Position numbers and translations under genes: made by a program
Shown here: piece by piece, positions 54,401 through 64,000 of the stretch
Position numbering within the stretch: the stretch's first letter is position 1
Layout of the letters: every line of letters begins with the position of its first letter
Assembly (NCBI RefSeq): GCF_001266615.1
Contig: NZ_LGHZ01000027.1
Span: 1-64,000, forward strand
DNA: 64,000 nucleotides
DNA from: Kluyvera genomosp. 1
GTDB lineage: Bacteria; Pseudomonadota; Gammaproteobacteria; Enterobacterales; Enterobacteriaceae
Direction of reading: 5' to 3'
The notes under the pieces: model-generated
What the model saw: the letters and a program-made list of their open reading frames with translations, nothing else
Database searches by the model: none
What the model was told of the DNA's origin: nothing

Positions 54401-57400
54401 TTATCATCCATAACCTGCCGCAATTGCAGGTGGATCAGCCGTTTGTTGACGGTACGGTTAACCTGGCGGAATCCACCCAGAATCAGGTGCTGACCGGGCA
54501 TACCAACGTAACGGGTGCGGGTCAAAGCGTTGTGGTAACGCTTAACGGTCAGCAGTATATCGGCGTGGTTCAGAACGACGGTTCCTGGTCAGTCACCCTA
54601 CCGGCCGGGGCGATGGAAAGCCTGCCTTCTGCACCGGGTACGATCACGGTTGATGTGAAAGATGCTGCGGGCAATACCGCCTCAGAAACCATTGCATTTA
54701 GCGTGGACAAAACGCCGCCAACCGTGACGGTCACACCGGTGAATGGCACCGACGTGCTGAATGCCGCTAACGTACAAAGCGGGCAGACGGTAACGATCAA
54801 CGCGTCGGGGGATACGGCAAGCGTAGTGGTTACCCTTAACGGTGTGCCACATAATGCCATCCTGAGCGGTGGCGTCTGGCAGGTGACATTGTCCGGGACC
54901 GATTTGGGTGCGCTGCCTAATGGCGCAACCTCCTATACGGTGACTGCGACAGATAACGCAGGCAATACCACGACGATAACCCGCACCATAACTCTGGATA
55001 CGACGGCACCGAATGTGGTGATCGACCCGGTCACCCGCGATAACCAAATTGATATTGCCGAGCTCAACAGCGGCATTAACCTGACCGGGAAAACCGTTCC
55101 GGCGGATCCGGGCAGCGTCGTCACCATCAACATTAATGGTGCGACCGTTACGGGTACGGTGGGCGCAGACGGTACCTGGTCTGTCCCGGTAAGCTCCAGC
55201 GTGCTCTCCGGTATGGGCAACGGCACCTATTTGATGTCAGTGGTGGTGACTGATCCGGTCGGTAACAGCTCGTCTGTGCAGACCGTGAGCTTCACGGTGA
55301 ATACCAACTCCAGCGCCATTGCGGTTAGCCCCGTTGAATCTGACGATAAAATCAGTGCTGCGGATATCAACGACGGTTTAACTATCGGTGGGAGCACTGC
55401 GCGCGTTGCCGATGGGACAACGGTTACCGTTACGCTCAACGGCAAACAGTACACCACACAGGTGGATTCCAGCGGTAACTGGCAGTTAACCATTCCGAAG
55501 GCGGATGCGGCGGCCATTGCCGATGGCACTGCGACGGTGACGGTTACCACATATGATGTCGATAATCTTCCTGTTTCCAGTGAACACCAGTTCACCATCA
55601 TCACGCATCAACTGCCACAACCGACAATCAGCGTACCGTTCACCGATGGCATCGTGAATGCGGCAGAAGCTGCTGCTGGTGGCACTCTGAGCGGCACCAC
55701 GGGCAGTAAAGGTAGTGGCCAGACGGTCACCGTCACACTGGATTCCGGTACACCGCTGACGGCAACGGTGGATGCGAACGGCAACTGGACATTGCCACTG
55801 ACGCCCACGCAACTGGGGGCGCTCAACCAGGACAACCATACCATTACCGTTACCGCGACTGACGCGGCGGGCAACCAAAGTAGCACCACTGCGGCGCTGC
55901 TGGTGGATACGCAGGCGCCGACGCTGGGAATCAACAGCGTTACCAGCGACAACATCGTCAATACAGTGGAAGCGGGCGGTGCACTGAACATTACCGGTAC
56001 GGGCTCGTACGATCCGCTGCATGCGCAGACGGTCAAGGTGCTGATTAATGGGCAGAACTACGACGCTATCCTGCAATCTAACGGGACATGGAGCGTCACG
56101 CTGCCTGCCGGGGCGCTGTCGAATGTGCCTGATGGCCCGGTCACGGTCAAAGCAACCATTACCGACTATGCGGGCAACACCACAACGACCTCTTCGAGTT
56201 TTACCCTGGATGCCTCAGCGGTCAACGCGCCTGTGGTACAGGTTAACAAAGTCTCCGGTGATGATTTTGTCAGCAATCTGGAAGCGCAAAGTGCACTGAT
56301 CATCAGCGGCACCACCACGCGTGTGGAAGACGGCAGAACGGTCACCGTCACCCTGAATGGGCAAACGTACACAACTCAGGTATCGGGCGGCGTCTGGTCG
56401 CTTAGTATCCCGCGAGATGATGTGGTAGCGGTGCCGGATGGTTCGCAGGTCATTTCTGTGTTGGTGACAGATTTGGCGGGCAATACCGCATCGGCCAGCC
56501 ATAGCGTGACCTTTGTGACGCATACGGCCTCGCAGCCGACGCTGATCATCAACAGTATCGCACTGGATGATGTGATTAACGCCCAGGAGCATAACCAGTC
56601 TCTGGATATCACCGGGACGTCGACGCATCTGGCGGCTGGTACTGTCGTCACTGTGACCTTGAATGCCAAAACCTATACCGGTACGGTGGATAGCAGCGGT
56701 AACTGGAAGATCACCGTTCCGCAGGCCGACGTGCAGGATATGTCGGACTCTTCGGTTGGAAGCCCGTATTACCAGGTCACTGCCAGTGCGCAGGATGCAG
56801 CGCATAACCCGGCATCGGCGACGCACAATGTGGTTGTCGATACCACCGGTCCGGCTCTGACGGTGACGACGCAAGGTTCTATCTTGTCTGACGGGGTGAT
56901 TAATATCGCGGAGGCGAGCGTTGATCAGACCGTCAGCGGAACCGGTACGCCGGGACAGACGGTGAAACTGGATATCAATGGCACCACTCTGGTTACCTCA
57001 GTGAATGATCAGGGTAACTGGAGCATGACAATCCCGTCGGGCGCGTTGCAAAGCCTGGGGCAAAGTACGACCAATCTGGTGTTCTACTCCACCGATGCAC
57101 AGGGCAACACAACGCCTGTGACGATTCCTGTGAGTGCAAATACCACGACGGCACCGACGATTACCCTGGGTGCGATGTACACCGATAACATTGTCAGTAT
57201 TGCCGAAGCCGGAGCGCCAGCCACGCTGACCGGTACAGCAACCGGGCTGGCGGATGGCACGATTGTCAATGTCACCATCGGTACGCAGACCTTCTCTGGC
57301 AGCGTGAGCGGCGGAGTCTGGACTGTGGCCGTTGGCGCTGGTGAACTCAACACCAGCGGTCAGTTGACCGCCACCGTGTCGGCCGTGGATGCCTGGAATA

Positions 57401-60400
57401 ACCCGGCCACCGCGACCACCACACTGGTTGTGATGTTAACGCCGCCGACGGCAACGCTGCCGGCGACAATTTTTGGTGATAATTACATTAGCAAGGCGGA
57501 AGCGAACGCGGGTACGCAACTGGCAGGCTCGACGGGGCAGGCAGGTGCGGGCCAGACGGTGAAAGTCACCATTGACGGCACGCAGAGTATAACCGGGGTG
57601 GTGGACGTTAACGGCAACTGGTCGGTGGCTTTAACACCGGCTCAGCTCAATGCACTGGACGACGGTTCGCACACTCTGACCGTGACGGTCACTGACCAGG
57701 CGGGTAACAGCACAACCTCTACGCCAGCGAACACCTTTACAGTGTTGACCGATCCGCTGACTGCACCACAGCTCACTACACCGTTTACCGATGGGTTGCT
57801 TAACGCGGTTGAAGCCGGCGGTACGCAGACGATCTCAGGTCAGATCAATACGGATGTGGCCAATGTTGCCAGCGTAACGGTAAGCTTGAATAACGGCACA
57901 CCTGTCACGGCGACAATTAATAGCAATGGAACCTGGTCGTTGGATCTGACATCAACGGTGCTGGGCGCACTGCCTGATGGCACCACAACGGTGAGCGTCA
58001 CCGTTACGGACAAAGCCGGTAACGTTGTGACGAGCCAGGCGAGCTTTGATGTGCTCGTCCATAATTTGCCAGCGGCGACGTTCAACACACCGTTTGGCGA
58101 TGGTTCCATCAATTACGCGGAAATGAATTCCGATCAGGTTATTACCGGCAATACGGGAGTGACCGGAGCCGGCCAGACGGTTCAACTGGTCTTTAACGGG
58201 CATACCTATAACCAGGCTGTCGGTACTAATGGCGAATGGTCAATTACCATCCCGCAAGCGGATATGGTGGGCATTGTTGATGGCGTCAACCAGAGCGTCA
58301 CGGTAACGGTCACCGATCGGGCGAACAACGTCGGTGGACCGGTTACCGATCAGGTAGGCGTGCATATTGATCTGCCTGCGCCAACCGCCACTAACCTCTT
58401 TGGTGGCGATAGCATCCTGAATATTGCTGAGGCGACAGGGCCATTGACGTTAACCGGGAGCACCGGTATCACTAACGGCAGTAACCAGTATGTGACCGTG
58501 CAGATTGATATTGGTGGAGTGACATATACGGCGAGTGTAAACAACGGTGTCTGGACGGTGAACTTGCCTGCCGGGGCATTGCAGTCGCTCGATCCGGCCG
58601 CTTCGCACGAGATCATCATCACCGCTGAAGATCAGTACGGTAACAGCAAATCCGAATCTGTTGGATTTACCGTCGACTTTACGGCTCCTACCGCGCAAAT
58701 TACCTCGTCTATCTTTGGCGATGGCTATGTGAACAGTAATGAATATAGCGGTGCTGTCAGCACCGAGCTGAGTGGTACATTCACCACGGGATCGGCTTAT
58801 TTGCTCGGGACGACGGTGAAGGTCACCATTGGTAGCCAGACATTTGATGCCCTGGTGTCTGGTAATAGCTGGACGCTGACCCTTGACGCTGCTCAGTGGC
58901 TTACTGTTGCTGAACGCGGTCAGACGAATGTCATCGTTACCGTGGTGGATGCCGGTGGGAACAGCGGCACCACCAGCGCACCGGTGGTTATCCTTGTCAC
59001 CCAGCCGACGGTCAGTGTGACGAATCCGTTTGCCGGTGATGGCGAGCTGACCTATCTGGAAAGCGAAACCGCGCAGACCATCTCCGGTACCTCTACCAAT
59101 CTGCAGGCGGGTGATACCGTCCGTGTCACCTTTACAGGAAGTACAGGTGGCGGTACTTCCCACAGCTTCGATGCGGTGGTGCAGGCAGATGGCAGCTGGT
59201 CTGTGCAGCTTTCACCTGCGGATATGGCGACGTTGCAGACCGGTACCGTCACGGTTGTGGGGATCGACAAAGCCGGTAATACCGGCAGCGCGACCGGGGT
59301 TCCGGATCTGACTATCGATCTGACGCCGCCGGACTACGCGGTGCTGATGGATCCGGTTACCGGCAATAACCTTGTTGCCGCGAATGAGTTTGTGAACGGT
59401 ACGGTGTCGATTACCGGGCACTCACTGAACCTGGTGGGTGAACAGATTACGCTTTACCTGCAGCCCAGCGGTGGTAATGCGACCGAGATAATCAGAGTCA
59501 CCGTCCAGCCGGATGGTTCCTGGTCTTACAGCCTGCCGCAAGGGCTGATACCGGACGGCACCTATACCATCAGCGCCAGTAGCGTGAGTGAGCCACTTAC
59601 GCCTGTGGCCTCGCAGACCTTTACGGTCGATACCATTCCCCCCACGCTCACCGTTAACCAGTTTACCGGCGATAACGTGGTCAATATTAATGAGAAAGCC
59701 TCTGCACAGGTGATTACCGGCACGTCCGATGCGAACGGCAGCCAGGTCGTTGTCACCCTGAACGGGAATACCTACTACGCTGTCGTGGCAAGCGGGGCTT
59801 GGTCCGTACAGGTCTCTCAGGCTGATATGGCGGCACTGAGCGGTAACAGCGCGACCATCACGGCGACGGTTAGCGATGCGGCAGGTAACCAGGTTCAGCA
59901 GCAGCAGACCTTCACAATAGATACCACTGCGCCGTTGTTGCAGGTTGATACGCTCAGCATTCCAGCCGTACTCAACTCGGTCAATGCCGTCTCTGGTCTT
60001 GTAGTTCAGGGGCAGGGCGATCCAAATACCGACGTGACCATTACCGTTGGCGTGCTGACCTGGACTGCGCACAGCGACAATAATGGTCACTGGAGCTATA
60101 CCTTCCCGCAGATCGACCTTAACAAGTTGACCGATGGGCCGCAGGTTATCAGCATCACCTCGTCGGACAGCGCGGGTAACGTCTCTTCCAATACCGTTTC
60201 ACTGAACGTTGCGCTCAACAAAACGCTGGGCGTACTCATTGACCAGGTCTTTAACGACGGCATCCTGAACGTCGCTGAATCACTGATCACGCAGACCCTG
60301 ACCGGCCATATCAACGGCGATTATCGCGGTGCTAAAGTGTCGCTGACGATTGCCGGGGCCAACTTCACTATTAACAATCTGGCGGTGGGGACTGACGGTT

Positions 60401-63400
60401 CCTACACCTTCCAGTTACCGCCCTCTATCTGGCAGGGGCTGGTGAACCAGACGCTGACGGCGCGTGTGGATGTGGTCGATGCCAACGGCAATACCACCTA
60501 CCAGACCATTGACTTCAACCTGGCGCTGACAAACCTGCCGGTGGTCAGCAACGTGCTGGTGGCGGTGGATAACGTCATTAACCTAGCCGAAAGTACGACC
60601 GACCAGGTGATTTCCGGTACGGTCAGTACGCTGGCGAACGTTACCAGCGTCGTGGTCACCTTTGGTGGTCGTGCGGTCAATGCCACGCTGACGGCATTAG
60701 GTGATGGAACTGGAAAATGGGTGGCAACGTTGCCAACAGCTATCCTGAGCTCCTTGCCTGATGGCCTGGCGACTGTAAACGTTGCGGTCACGGATAAATA
60801 CGGCAACGTTGTGAACTCATCGTCAACCCTGACGATTGCGACACACAACCTGCCGACCATTACCCTCGACCCACTGTTCGGTGACGGTACGCTGAGTATT
60901 ACGGAACTGACGAATGCGCTGCTGAGTGGGACCTCCACCGGGCTTGCTAACGGTGTCATTACCGTTCAACTGGGCAGCGGCCAGACTTTCACCACTAACG
61001 CCGATGGCACCGGACGCTGGTCGGTTGATTTAAGCACCATTGTCTCGGCATTGCAGGCTTTGGGAACCGGCAATGTCTCGGTAACGGTCACTGCCAGCGA
61101 CCAGTACGGTAACCCGGTGTCGCAAGTTGGCCAGTTCAAACTCGACCTGGTCGCACCGGTTATTAGTAACGTCGTAGCCTTTGGCGATGGCCTGCTCAAT
61201 GTGGCGGACTCTCTGCTCAATCAGACCATCACCGGGGTGGTCAGTAATGCCCCGGTGGGGTCGACCGTTGAGGTCGTCATCGGGGCGAAAACCTTTACCG
61301 GTACGGTGGCGGCAAACGGCACCTTCACCATCAACCTGACCCCGGCAAACCTGACCGGTCTGTTGGACGGTATCTTTGCGCCGCAGGTCAAAGTGACGAC
61401 GCCGGATGGCAACGTCGGTACGGCTGTGGGGGCGAACGTCACCGTTGGCCTGACCAACCTGCCGTCGGTCGCCATTACCTCGCTGTTTGGTAATGATGGA
61501 TGGCTGAACCATGCGGAAACTACAGTGGCGCAAGTCATCTCCGGTACGGTAACGGGAACCACAACGGGCACTGTGACGGTTACAATTGGTTCAACGCCGT
61601 ATCAGGTGCCGGTAAGCAATGGTACCTGGTCGCTGCAACTCACCGCAGGTGCACTGGCTTCTATTGCCGATGGTTCGTTGAAAGTGACGGCCAGCGTGAC
61701 GGATGCGGTCGGTAACACCGTGAGCGGCAGTCAGGTAGTGGGCACCATCGTTCAGGCGGTGCCGTCTATTTCTCTGGGGACGTTGTTTGGTAACGGCGTG
61801 CTGGATCTGGTCGATCTGTTGACGAACCCGATCCTCTCAGGGACCAGCACCAACCTGGCGGTAGGTACGCAGATCAACGTGACGGTGGGCGGCCTGTCGC
61901 TGACCGCGACAGTCGGTTCAGGCGGCGCCTGGCTGATCCCGATTTCTGCTGTTTCTCTGCAAGGGTTAATCGACGGTACCAATAACCTTCAGGTTAGCGT
62001 GACAGCGACAGACGTTGCGGGCAACGTGGCGACGGCAACTAAACTGGCTAGCGTCTCTATCCATGCGGCGCCGACGGTGTCGATTACCTCGCTGTTTGGC
62101 GATGGCGGACTGAGTCTGGCGGATCTTAGCTCTGACCAGACCATCACCGGGACCAGTGCGAACGCGATCGGTTCTGTGCTGACCGTGACGCTCGGTACGA
62201 AGAGTTACACCGCCACGGTAGCGACGGATGGTAGTTGGGCGGTGACGGTACCAAAAGCCGATCTCAGCCTGCTGGCGGATGGTAACTCGACGGTGAGCGT
62301 GTCTGTGAAAAACACCGCAGGTAACACTGCTACTAGCTCCAGCGTGTTGGATGTTATTACCCACAACTTACCGATGGTGACGCTGAACACGCTGTTTGGT
62401 AGTGATGGAATACTCAATATTAACGAGGCTGCCTCTGGGCAGAATATTACCGGTAAGATAACGGGAGTTGTGAGCGGGGCGAAAGTGGTGGTGACGATAG
62501 GCGGTGCGCAGATCAACGCCACCGTTGCGGCAGACGGTACGTGGTCGGCAGCGGTCAGTTCGACAATCCTGAAGGGCTTGTCTACCGGAACCGCACATAT
62601 TGGTGTTACCGTCACCGACCAGGTTGGAAACACCACCGCAACCTCGATTGATGCAGGGGTCCGATTTACACCGCCAACATTAACTCTTAACCCGGTAGGA
62701 AGTCTTCTTGGTTTGCTGGCTGGCGTTTTAGCGGGGTTAGTCGGGACGGTAAAATTAACGCTTACTGGTTCTTCAACGGGTCTGCTACAGGGTGCTACTG
62801 TTAATCTCAATCTGGTTAACCTGGCAAAAGGGACGACCACTGTGGGTTCTGATGGTAAATGGACTGCGCAGCTTGATGTTGGGTTGGAACTGGCAAAAAT
62901 TCTAACGCTAAGCACAATTATTAGTCTCTCTGCAACCGATGCCGTAGGTAACACGGGCTATCTCAACGTTGGCTTAAACGGAAGCAATCCAAATACGAAC
63001 CCGCCTGATGGGACAACGACGTTGTCTGCAGAAGCGGCGACCTTCTCTTTGATGGCCGCAAGTGTCTCGGACAGTTTAGATTCATCAGCCCAAACCACGG
63101 ATAACACTAGTACGACGTCGCATTCCGCCACTGGTGTGACTACTGAAAGCGTCGTGAGCGAAAGCTCAGCAACCTCTGAGACGACCTACACCATCGGCGG
63201 TCTAAGTATCGACTTAGCTGATGGCACCACCCAAACCGGCACTACAGTACACGGTAGTACGGGTAACGACACTATCCATCTCTCATCGCTGGGCTTTACC
63301 GAAATCGACGGCGGCGCGGGAACGGATACCTTAGTGTTGGATGGCTCCAATATCATCCTGAACCTCATCGAGCTTGCCGGAAAAGTGCATAACATTGAAA

Positions 63401-63669
63401 TTATCGATCTCGGTAAAGCGGGGAACAACAGCGTTACGCTGGACGTTAATGAAGCGCTGACGCTCACCGATAAACCGGAAGATGACCTGCTAATCAAAGG
63501 CAGCGACGGCGACCAGATCAACCTGAAACAAGGCGCGAATGACACCTGGGCTATTACCGGACAGCGTGAGGTGAACGGTATGCAGTTCGACGTTTATCAC
63601 AACAGTTCGCAAACTAATACGCTTAGCGATGTTCTCATTCAGCATGGACTGCATGTCAACATGGTCTAG
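51448..63669 (+). CDS. bapA: Giant BapA-like biofilm adhesin, type I secreted
   Basis: A 4073-residue surface protein. Residues 1-150 form a BapA prefix-type domain, followed by an AAAAGGG/Gly-rich linker (152-187). About 36 Ig-like repeats of 85-110 residues run from about 190 to 3850, most with the pattern (L/I/V)N-x-A-E...(I/L)(S/T)G, GxW and VDTxPP/DxAGN, which in this class bind calcium and stiffen the fibre. The C-terminus has one RTX-like unit (GSTGNDTIHL...GGAGTDTLVLDG) and a type I secretion signal. No N-terminal Sec signal is present. It is followed by a TolC-family gene. It mediates cell-cell adhesion and biofilm formation in Salmonella. Confidence 0.93.
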   Translation: MAPQNSLPGAVDVLNRKTGDVVMEYTKNSDRVVNLTETSVVRVNASPDVVSGYERQGNDLIVHMKDGTTVRYQNFFKLDAEGLHSELIFEDTLGTHHAVFPATVETAGAIGAEAIYPTFTEVAANSLIGASGISAMAVLGGIAAVAGIVGIAAAAGGGDSNHSGGYTGGGNTGGGNTGGGNNGGGTPGAPVLHLAVIGNNNTLNSTDILTPQTISGTTDAANAGGQITVTSGGYTWTTVVGSDGSWVVFLPPSLMATFAQGNHDVTVTLTTLSGGTTTETTQFWVDTIPPALTLTAFAPNNVVDLELTEGDKLVRGYSSIADEGSQVSVTLNGKTYNTTVDANGQWQLTIPQADMALLQDDQSYTLTYRVVDLAGNVTQQQSTITTNFSNPDLSFDQFAGDNVINSAEVLLSQTLSGHTVNVAVGEIVTLTLGTKTYYAQVSGDGSWKVIIPSGDLAMLGQGANTITATVNDINGNTIVRNDTVTVSTGQPGIAIAIISTDDYLSAAEAEQSLEVRGITTVTGAGVAIVVTVNGKNYTVTNIDAAGHWSVIIPSADLLQLSDGPNVITAIVTQGTETAQDQHTLNVLIHHLPQPTINEPFGDGYLNSTEKATAQTLSGNTGVSGGGQHVTVMVGGKTYQATVDGDGNWKITVPVADLQTFPDGQLAISVNATDASGNAGTITDIAQVDTVPPALTVLPLTGDDKLNFTEMGQDQVLNGISATSERGQLVTVTLNGKTYTTVVGDDGNWQVTLPSADLELLGNGAHTITVSLSDAAGNTTTITHNVDVKTTALTLSVQDFTDGNALNAAEVKVDQTLHGLTNAEIGSVVTLNLGGKSYTGVVDALGNWQIVLPAVELQKLADGTQSYSVSVTDAYGQTQTVVSSFGVDTTTDAVAISILSGDDYLNLAESGSPLEVKGNSAGLPEGTIIVVTLNGKVYTAAVTANGSWQTTIPAADLALLDDGLNTITAQATTSAGTVSDNHNFTVIIHNLPQLQVDQPFVDGTVNLAESTQNQVLTGHTNVTGAGQSVVVTLNGQQYIGVVQNDGSWSVTLPAGAMESLPSAPGTITVDVKDAAGNTASETIAFSVDKTPPTVTVTPVNGTDVLNAANVQSGQTVTINASGDTASVVVTLNGVPHNAILSGGVWQVTLSGTDLGALPNGATSYTVTATDNAGNTTTITRTITLDTTAPNVVIDPVTRDNQIDIAELNSGINLTGKTVPADPGSVVTININGATVTGTVGADGTWSVPVSSSVLSGMGNGTYLMSVVVTDPVGNSSSVQTVSFTVNTNSSAIAVSPVESDDKISAADINDGLTIGGSTARVADGTTVTVTLNGKQYTTQVDSSGNWQLTIPKADAAAIADGTATVTVTTYDVDNLPVSSEHQFTIITHQLPQPTISVPFTDGIVNAAEAAAGGTLSGTTGSKGSGQTVTVTLDSGTPLTATVDANGNWTLPLTPTQLGALNQDNHTITVTATDAAGNQSSTTAALLVDTQAPTLGINSVTSDNIVNTVEAGGALNITGTGSYDPLHAQTVKVLINGQNYDAILQSNGTWSVTLPAGALSNVPDGPVTVKATITDYAGNTTTTSSSFTLDASAVNAPVVQVNKVSGDDFVSNLEAQSALIISGTTTRVEDGRTVTVTLNGQTYTTQVSGGVWSLSIPRDDVVAVPDGSQVISVLVTDLAGNTASASHSVTFVTHTASQPTLIINSIALDDVINAQEHNQSLDITGTSTHLAAGTVVTVTLNAKTYTGTVDSSGNWKITVPQADVQDMSDSSVGSPYYQVTASAQDAAHNPASATHNVVVDTTGPALTVTTQGSILSDGVINIAEASVDQTVSGTGTPGQTVKLDINGTTLVTSVNDQGNWSMTIPSGALQSLGQSTTNLVFYSTDAQGNTTPVTIPVSANTTTAPTITLGAMYTDNIVSIAEAGAPATLTGTATGLADGTIVNVTIGTQTFSGSVSGGVWTVAVGAGELNTSGQLTATVSAVDAWNNPATATTTLVVMLTPPTATLPATIFGDNYISKAEANAGTQLAGSTGQAGAGQTVKVTIDGTQSITGVVDVNGNWSVALTPAQLNALDDGSHTLTVTVTDQAGNSTTSTPANTFTVLTDPLTAPQLTTPFTDGLLNAVEAGGTQTISGQINTDVANVASVTVSLNNGTPVTATINSNGTWSLDLTSTVLGALPDGTTTVSVTVTDKAGNVVTSQASFDVLVHNLPAATFNTPFGDGSINYAEMNSDQVITGNTGVTGAGQTVQLVFNGHTYNQAVGTNGEWSITIPQADMVGIVDGVNQSVTVTVTDRANNVGGPVTDQVGVHIDLPAPTATNLFGGDSILNIAEATGPLTLTGSTGITNGSNQYVTVQIDIGGVTYTASVNNGVWTVNLPAGALQSLDPAASHEIIITAEDQYGNSKSESVGFTVDFTAPTAQITSSIFGDGYVNSNEYSGAVSTELSGTFTTGSAYLLGTTVKVTIGSQTFDALVSGNSWTLTLDAAQWLTVAERGQTNVIVTVVDAGGNSGTTSAPVVILVTQPTVSVTNPFAGDGELTYLESETAQTISGTSTNLQAGDTVRVTFTGSTGGGTSHSFDAVVQADGSWSVQLSPADMATLQTGTVTVVGIDKAGNTGSATGVPDLTIDLTPPDYAVLMDPVTGNNLVAANEFVNGTVSITGHSLNLVGEQITLYLQPSGGNATEIIRVTVQPDGSWSYSLPQGLIPDGTYTISASSVSEPLTPVASQTFTVDTIPPTLTVNQFTGDNVVNINEKASAQVITGTSDANGSQVVVTLNGNTYYAVVASGAWSVQVSQADMAALSGNSATITATVSDAAGNQVQQQQTFTIDTTAPLLQVDTLSIPAVLNSVNAVSGLVVQGQGDPNTDVTITVGVLTWTAHSDNNGHWSYTFPQIDLNKLTDGPQVISITSSDSAGNVSSNTVSLNVALNKTLGVLIDQVFNDGILNVAESLITQTLTGHINGDYRGAKVSLTIAGANFTINNLAVGTDGSYTFQLPPSIWQGLVNQTLTARVDVVDANGNTTYQTIDFNLALTNLPVVSNVLVAVDNVINLAESTTDQVISGTVSTLANVTSVVVTFGGRAVNATLTALGDGTGKWVATLPTAILSSLPDGLATVNVAVTDKYGNVVNSSSTLTIATHNLPTITLDPLFGDGTLSITELTNALLSGTSTGLANGVITVQLGSGQTFTTNADGTGRWSVDLSTIVSALQALGTGNVSVTVTASDQYGNPVSQVGQFKLDLVAPVISNVVAFGDGLLNVADSLLNQTITGVVSNAPVGSTVEVVIGAKTFTGTVAANGTFTINLTPANLTGLLDGIFAPQVKVTTPDGNVGTAVGANVTVGLTNLPSVAITSLFGNDGWLNHAETTVAQVISGTVTGTTTGTVTVTIGSTPYQVPVSNGTWSLQLTAGALASIADGSLKVTASVTDAVGNTVSGSQVVGTIVQAVPSISLGTLFGNGVLDLVDLLTNPILSGTSTNLAVGTQINVTVGGLSLTATVGSGGAWLIPISAVSLQGLIDGTNNLQVSVTATDVAGNVATATKLASVSIHAAPTVSITSLFGDGGLSLADLSSDQTITGTSANAIGSVLTVTLGTKSYTATVATDGSWAVTVPKADLSLLADGNSTVSVSVKNTAGNTATSSSVLDVITHNLPMVTLNTLFGSDGILNINEAASGQNITGKITGVVSGAKVVVTIGGAQINATVAADGTWSAAVSSTILKGLSTGTAHIGVTVTDQVGNTTATSIDAGVRFTPPTLTLNPVGSLLGLLAGVLAGLVGTVKLTLTGSSTGLLQGATVNLNLVNLAKGTTTVGSDGKWTAQLDVGLELAKILTLSTIISLSATDAVGNTGYLNVGLNGSNPNTNPPDGTTTLSAEAATFSLMAASVSDSLDSSAQTTDNTSTTSHSATGVTTESVVSESSATSETTYTIGGLSIDLADGTTQTGTTVHGSTGNDTIHLSSLGFTEIDGGAGTDTLVLDGSNIILNLIELAGKVHNIEIIDLGKAGNNSVTLDVNEALTLTDKPEDDLLIKGSDGDQINLKQGANDTWAITGQREVNGMQFDVYHNSSQTNTLSDVLIQHGLHVNMV

Positions 63670-63739
63670 CGGGAATTAACACCTCAGGGATGAGGCGGGT
63701 AATCAACAATATCACCACGGGCAATCCTAAGGTGGAAAA

Positions 63740-64000
63740 ATGAAATGTGCCGTATCTCTACTGTTAATGATGTTACCAGTGGCTAATCTGTTGGCGGCTC
63801 CAGGTAATGAAGGACAATATCGGTGGCAATCGGCCCCAAGCGAACAGCTTCAGGCTCAGTTGACCATTAAGGAGGCTATATTGCGGGCTTTTGCCCGCAA
63901 CCCGAAAATCGCCCAGGCCTCCGCGCAGATCCGCGTGGGGCGGGCGAATCTTGATGAGGCAAAAAGCGCGTGGTTTCCGCAGATTTCTCTGCAGGGCAAT
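63740..64000 (+). CDS. TolC-family outer-membrane secretion protein (partial at window end)
   Basis: The first 87 residues of a gene running off the window. A signal peptide (ending LAA) is followed by LTIKEAILRAFARNPKIAQASAQIRVGRANLDEAKSAWFPQISLQ, the first helical repeat of TolC/OprM-type channels. AAGGTGG precedes the ATG. It lies 70 bases after bapA and matches the order of bapA-bapB in Salmonella, so it should form the exit channel for the adhesin, with an ATPase and a fusion protein expected next. Confidence 0.9.
   Translation, partial: MKCAVSLLLMMLPVANLLAAPGNEGQYRWQSAPSEQLQAQLTIKEAILRAFARNPKIAQASAQIRVGRANLDEAKSAWFPQISLQGN

Noticed and set aside
52133-62954. Many minus-strand open frames of 60-250 codons inside bapA
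   Set aside because: They recur with the Ig-like repeats and reflect the Thr/Val/Gly codon pattern on the other strand; none has a start context or recognisable domain.

Overview
The window is chromosomal DNA of a member of the Enterobacteriaceae. Protein sequences and gene order (yqaB-yqaA-gshA-micA-luxS-emrBA-emrR-ygaY-like-proXWV ... ygaM-ygaC-alaE ... ygaP-ygaV ... ssrA) match the E. coli/Salmonella core read from the opposite strand, and the tmRNA tag is the enterobacterial ANDENYALAA. The genus cannot be fixed from sequence alone; a Citrobacter-, Enterobacter- or Kosakonia-like organism would fit. No search was run, so all names rest on reading motifs and remembered relatives.

Base 1 to 17.7 kb is conserved backbone. 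It holds a BON lipoprotein, YqaB phosphatase, YqaA, glutathione synthesis (gshA), the sigma-E sRNA MicA, AI-2 synthase (luxS), the EmrAB efflux pump with its MarR-type repressor, an intact YgaY-like MFS transporter, and the ProU osmoprotectant importer. Where E. coli has nrdHIEF there is instead a divergent AhpD-like gene and a MocR-type regulator. Where E. coli has stpA there is a non-coding spacer and a small DUF2158 gene.

18.3 to 34.6 kb is accessory surface and iron functions: a four-gene chaperone-usher fimbrial operon; a TonB-dependent receptor with a periplasmic binding protein but no permease; a secreted protein built of 11-residue LEA-like repeats; and a haem locus (receptor-chuT-chuW-chuX-chuY-chuU-hmuV). 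The haem locus carries the anaerobic radical-SAM haem-opening route (ChuW/ChuY) and no ChuS, with a Fur box before the receptor.

About 34.9 to 50.5 kb is a composite genomic island at the 3' end of ssrA, with a P4-type integrase next to ssrA. From left to right it holds a tail-fibre-assembly remnant, a DUF6387 gene, alpA, a truncated DUF3800 gene preceded by a structured RNA, a PIN-domain gene, a three-gene ABC-3C conflict system, a second integrase remnant, a complete His-Xaa-Ser (hxsDBCA) radical-SAM maturation operon, a frameshifted DUF6119 gene, and a small membrane protein. The hxs operon, a recognised family whose product and role I do not know to be established, and the DUF3800-linked RNA are the most interesting parts.

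50.5 to 64 kb holds ssrA and, divergently, a 4073-residue BapA-like adhesin with about 36 Ig-like repeats, followed by the start of a TolC-family gene that should form its type I secretion system.
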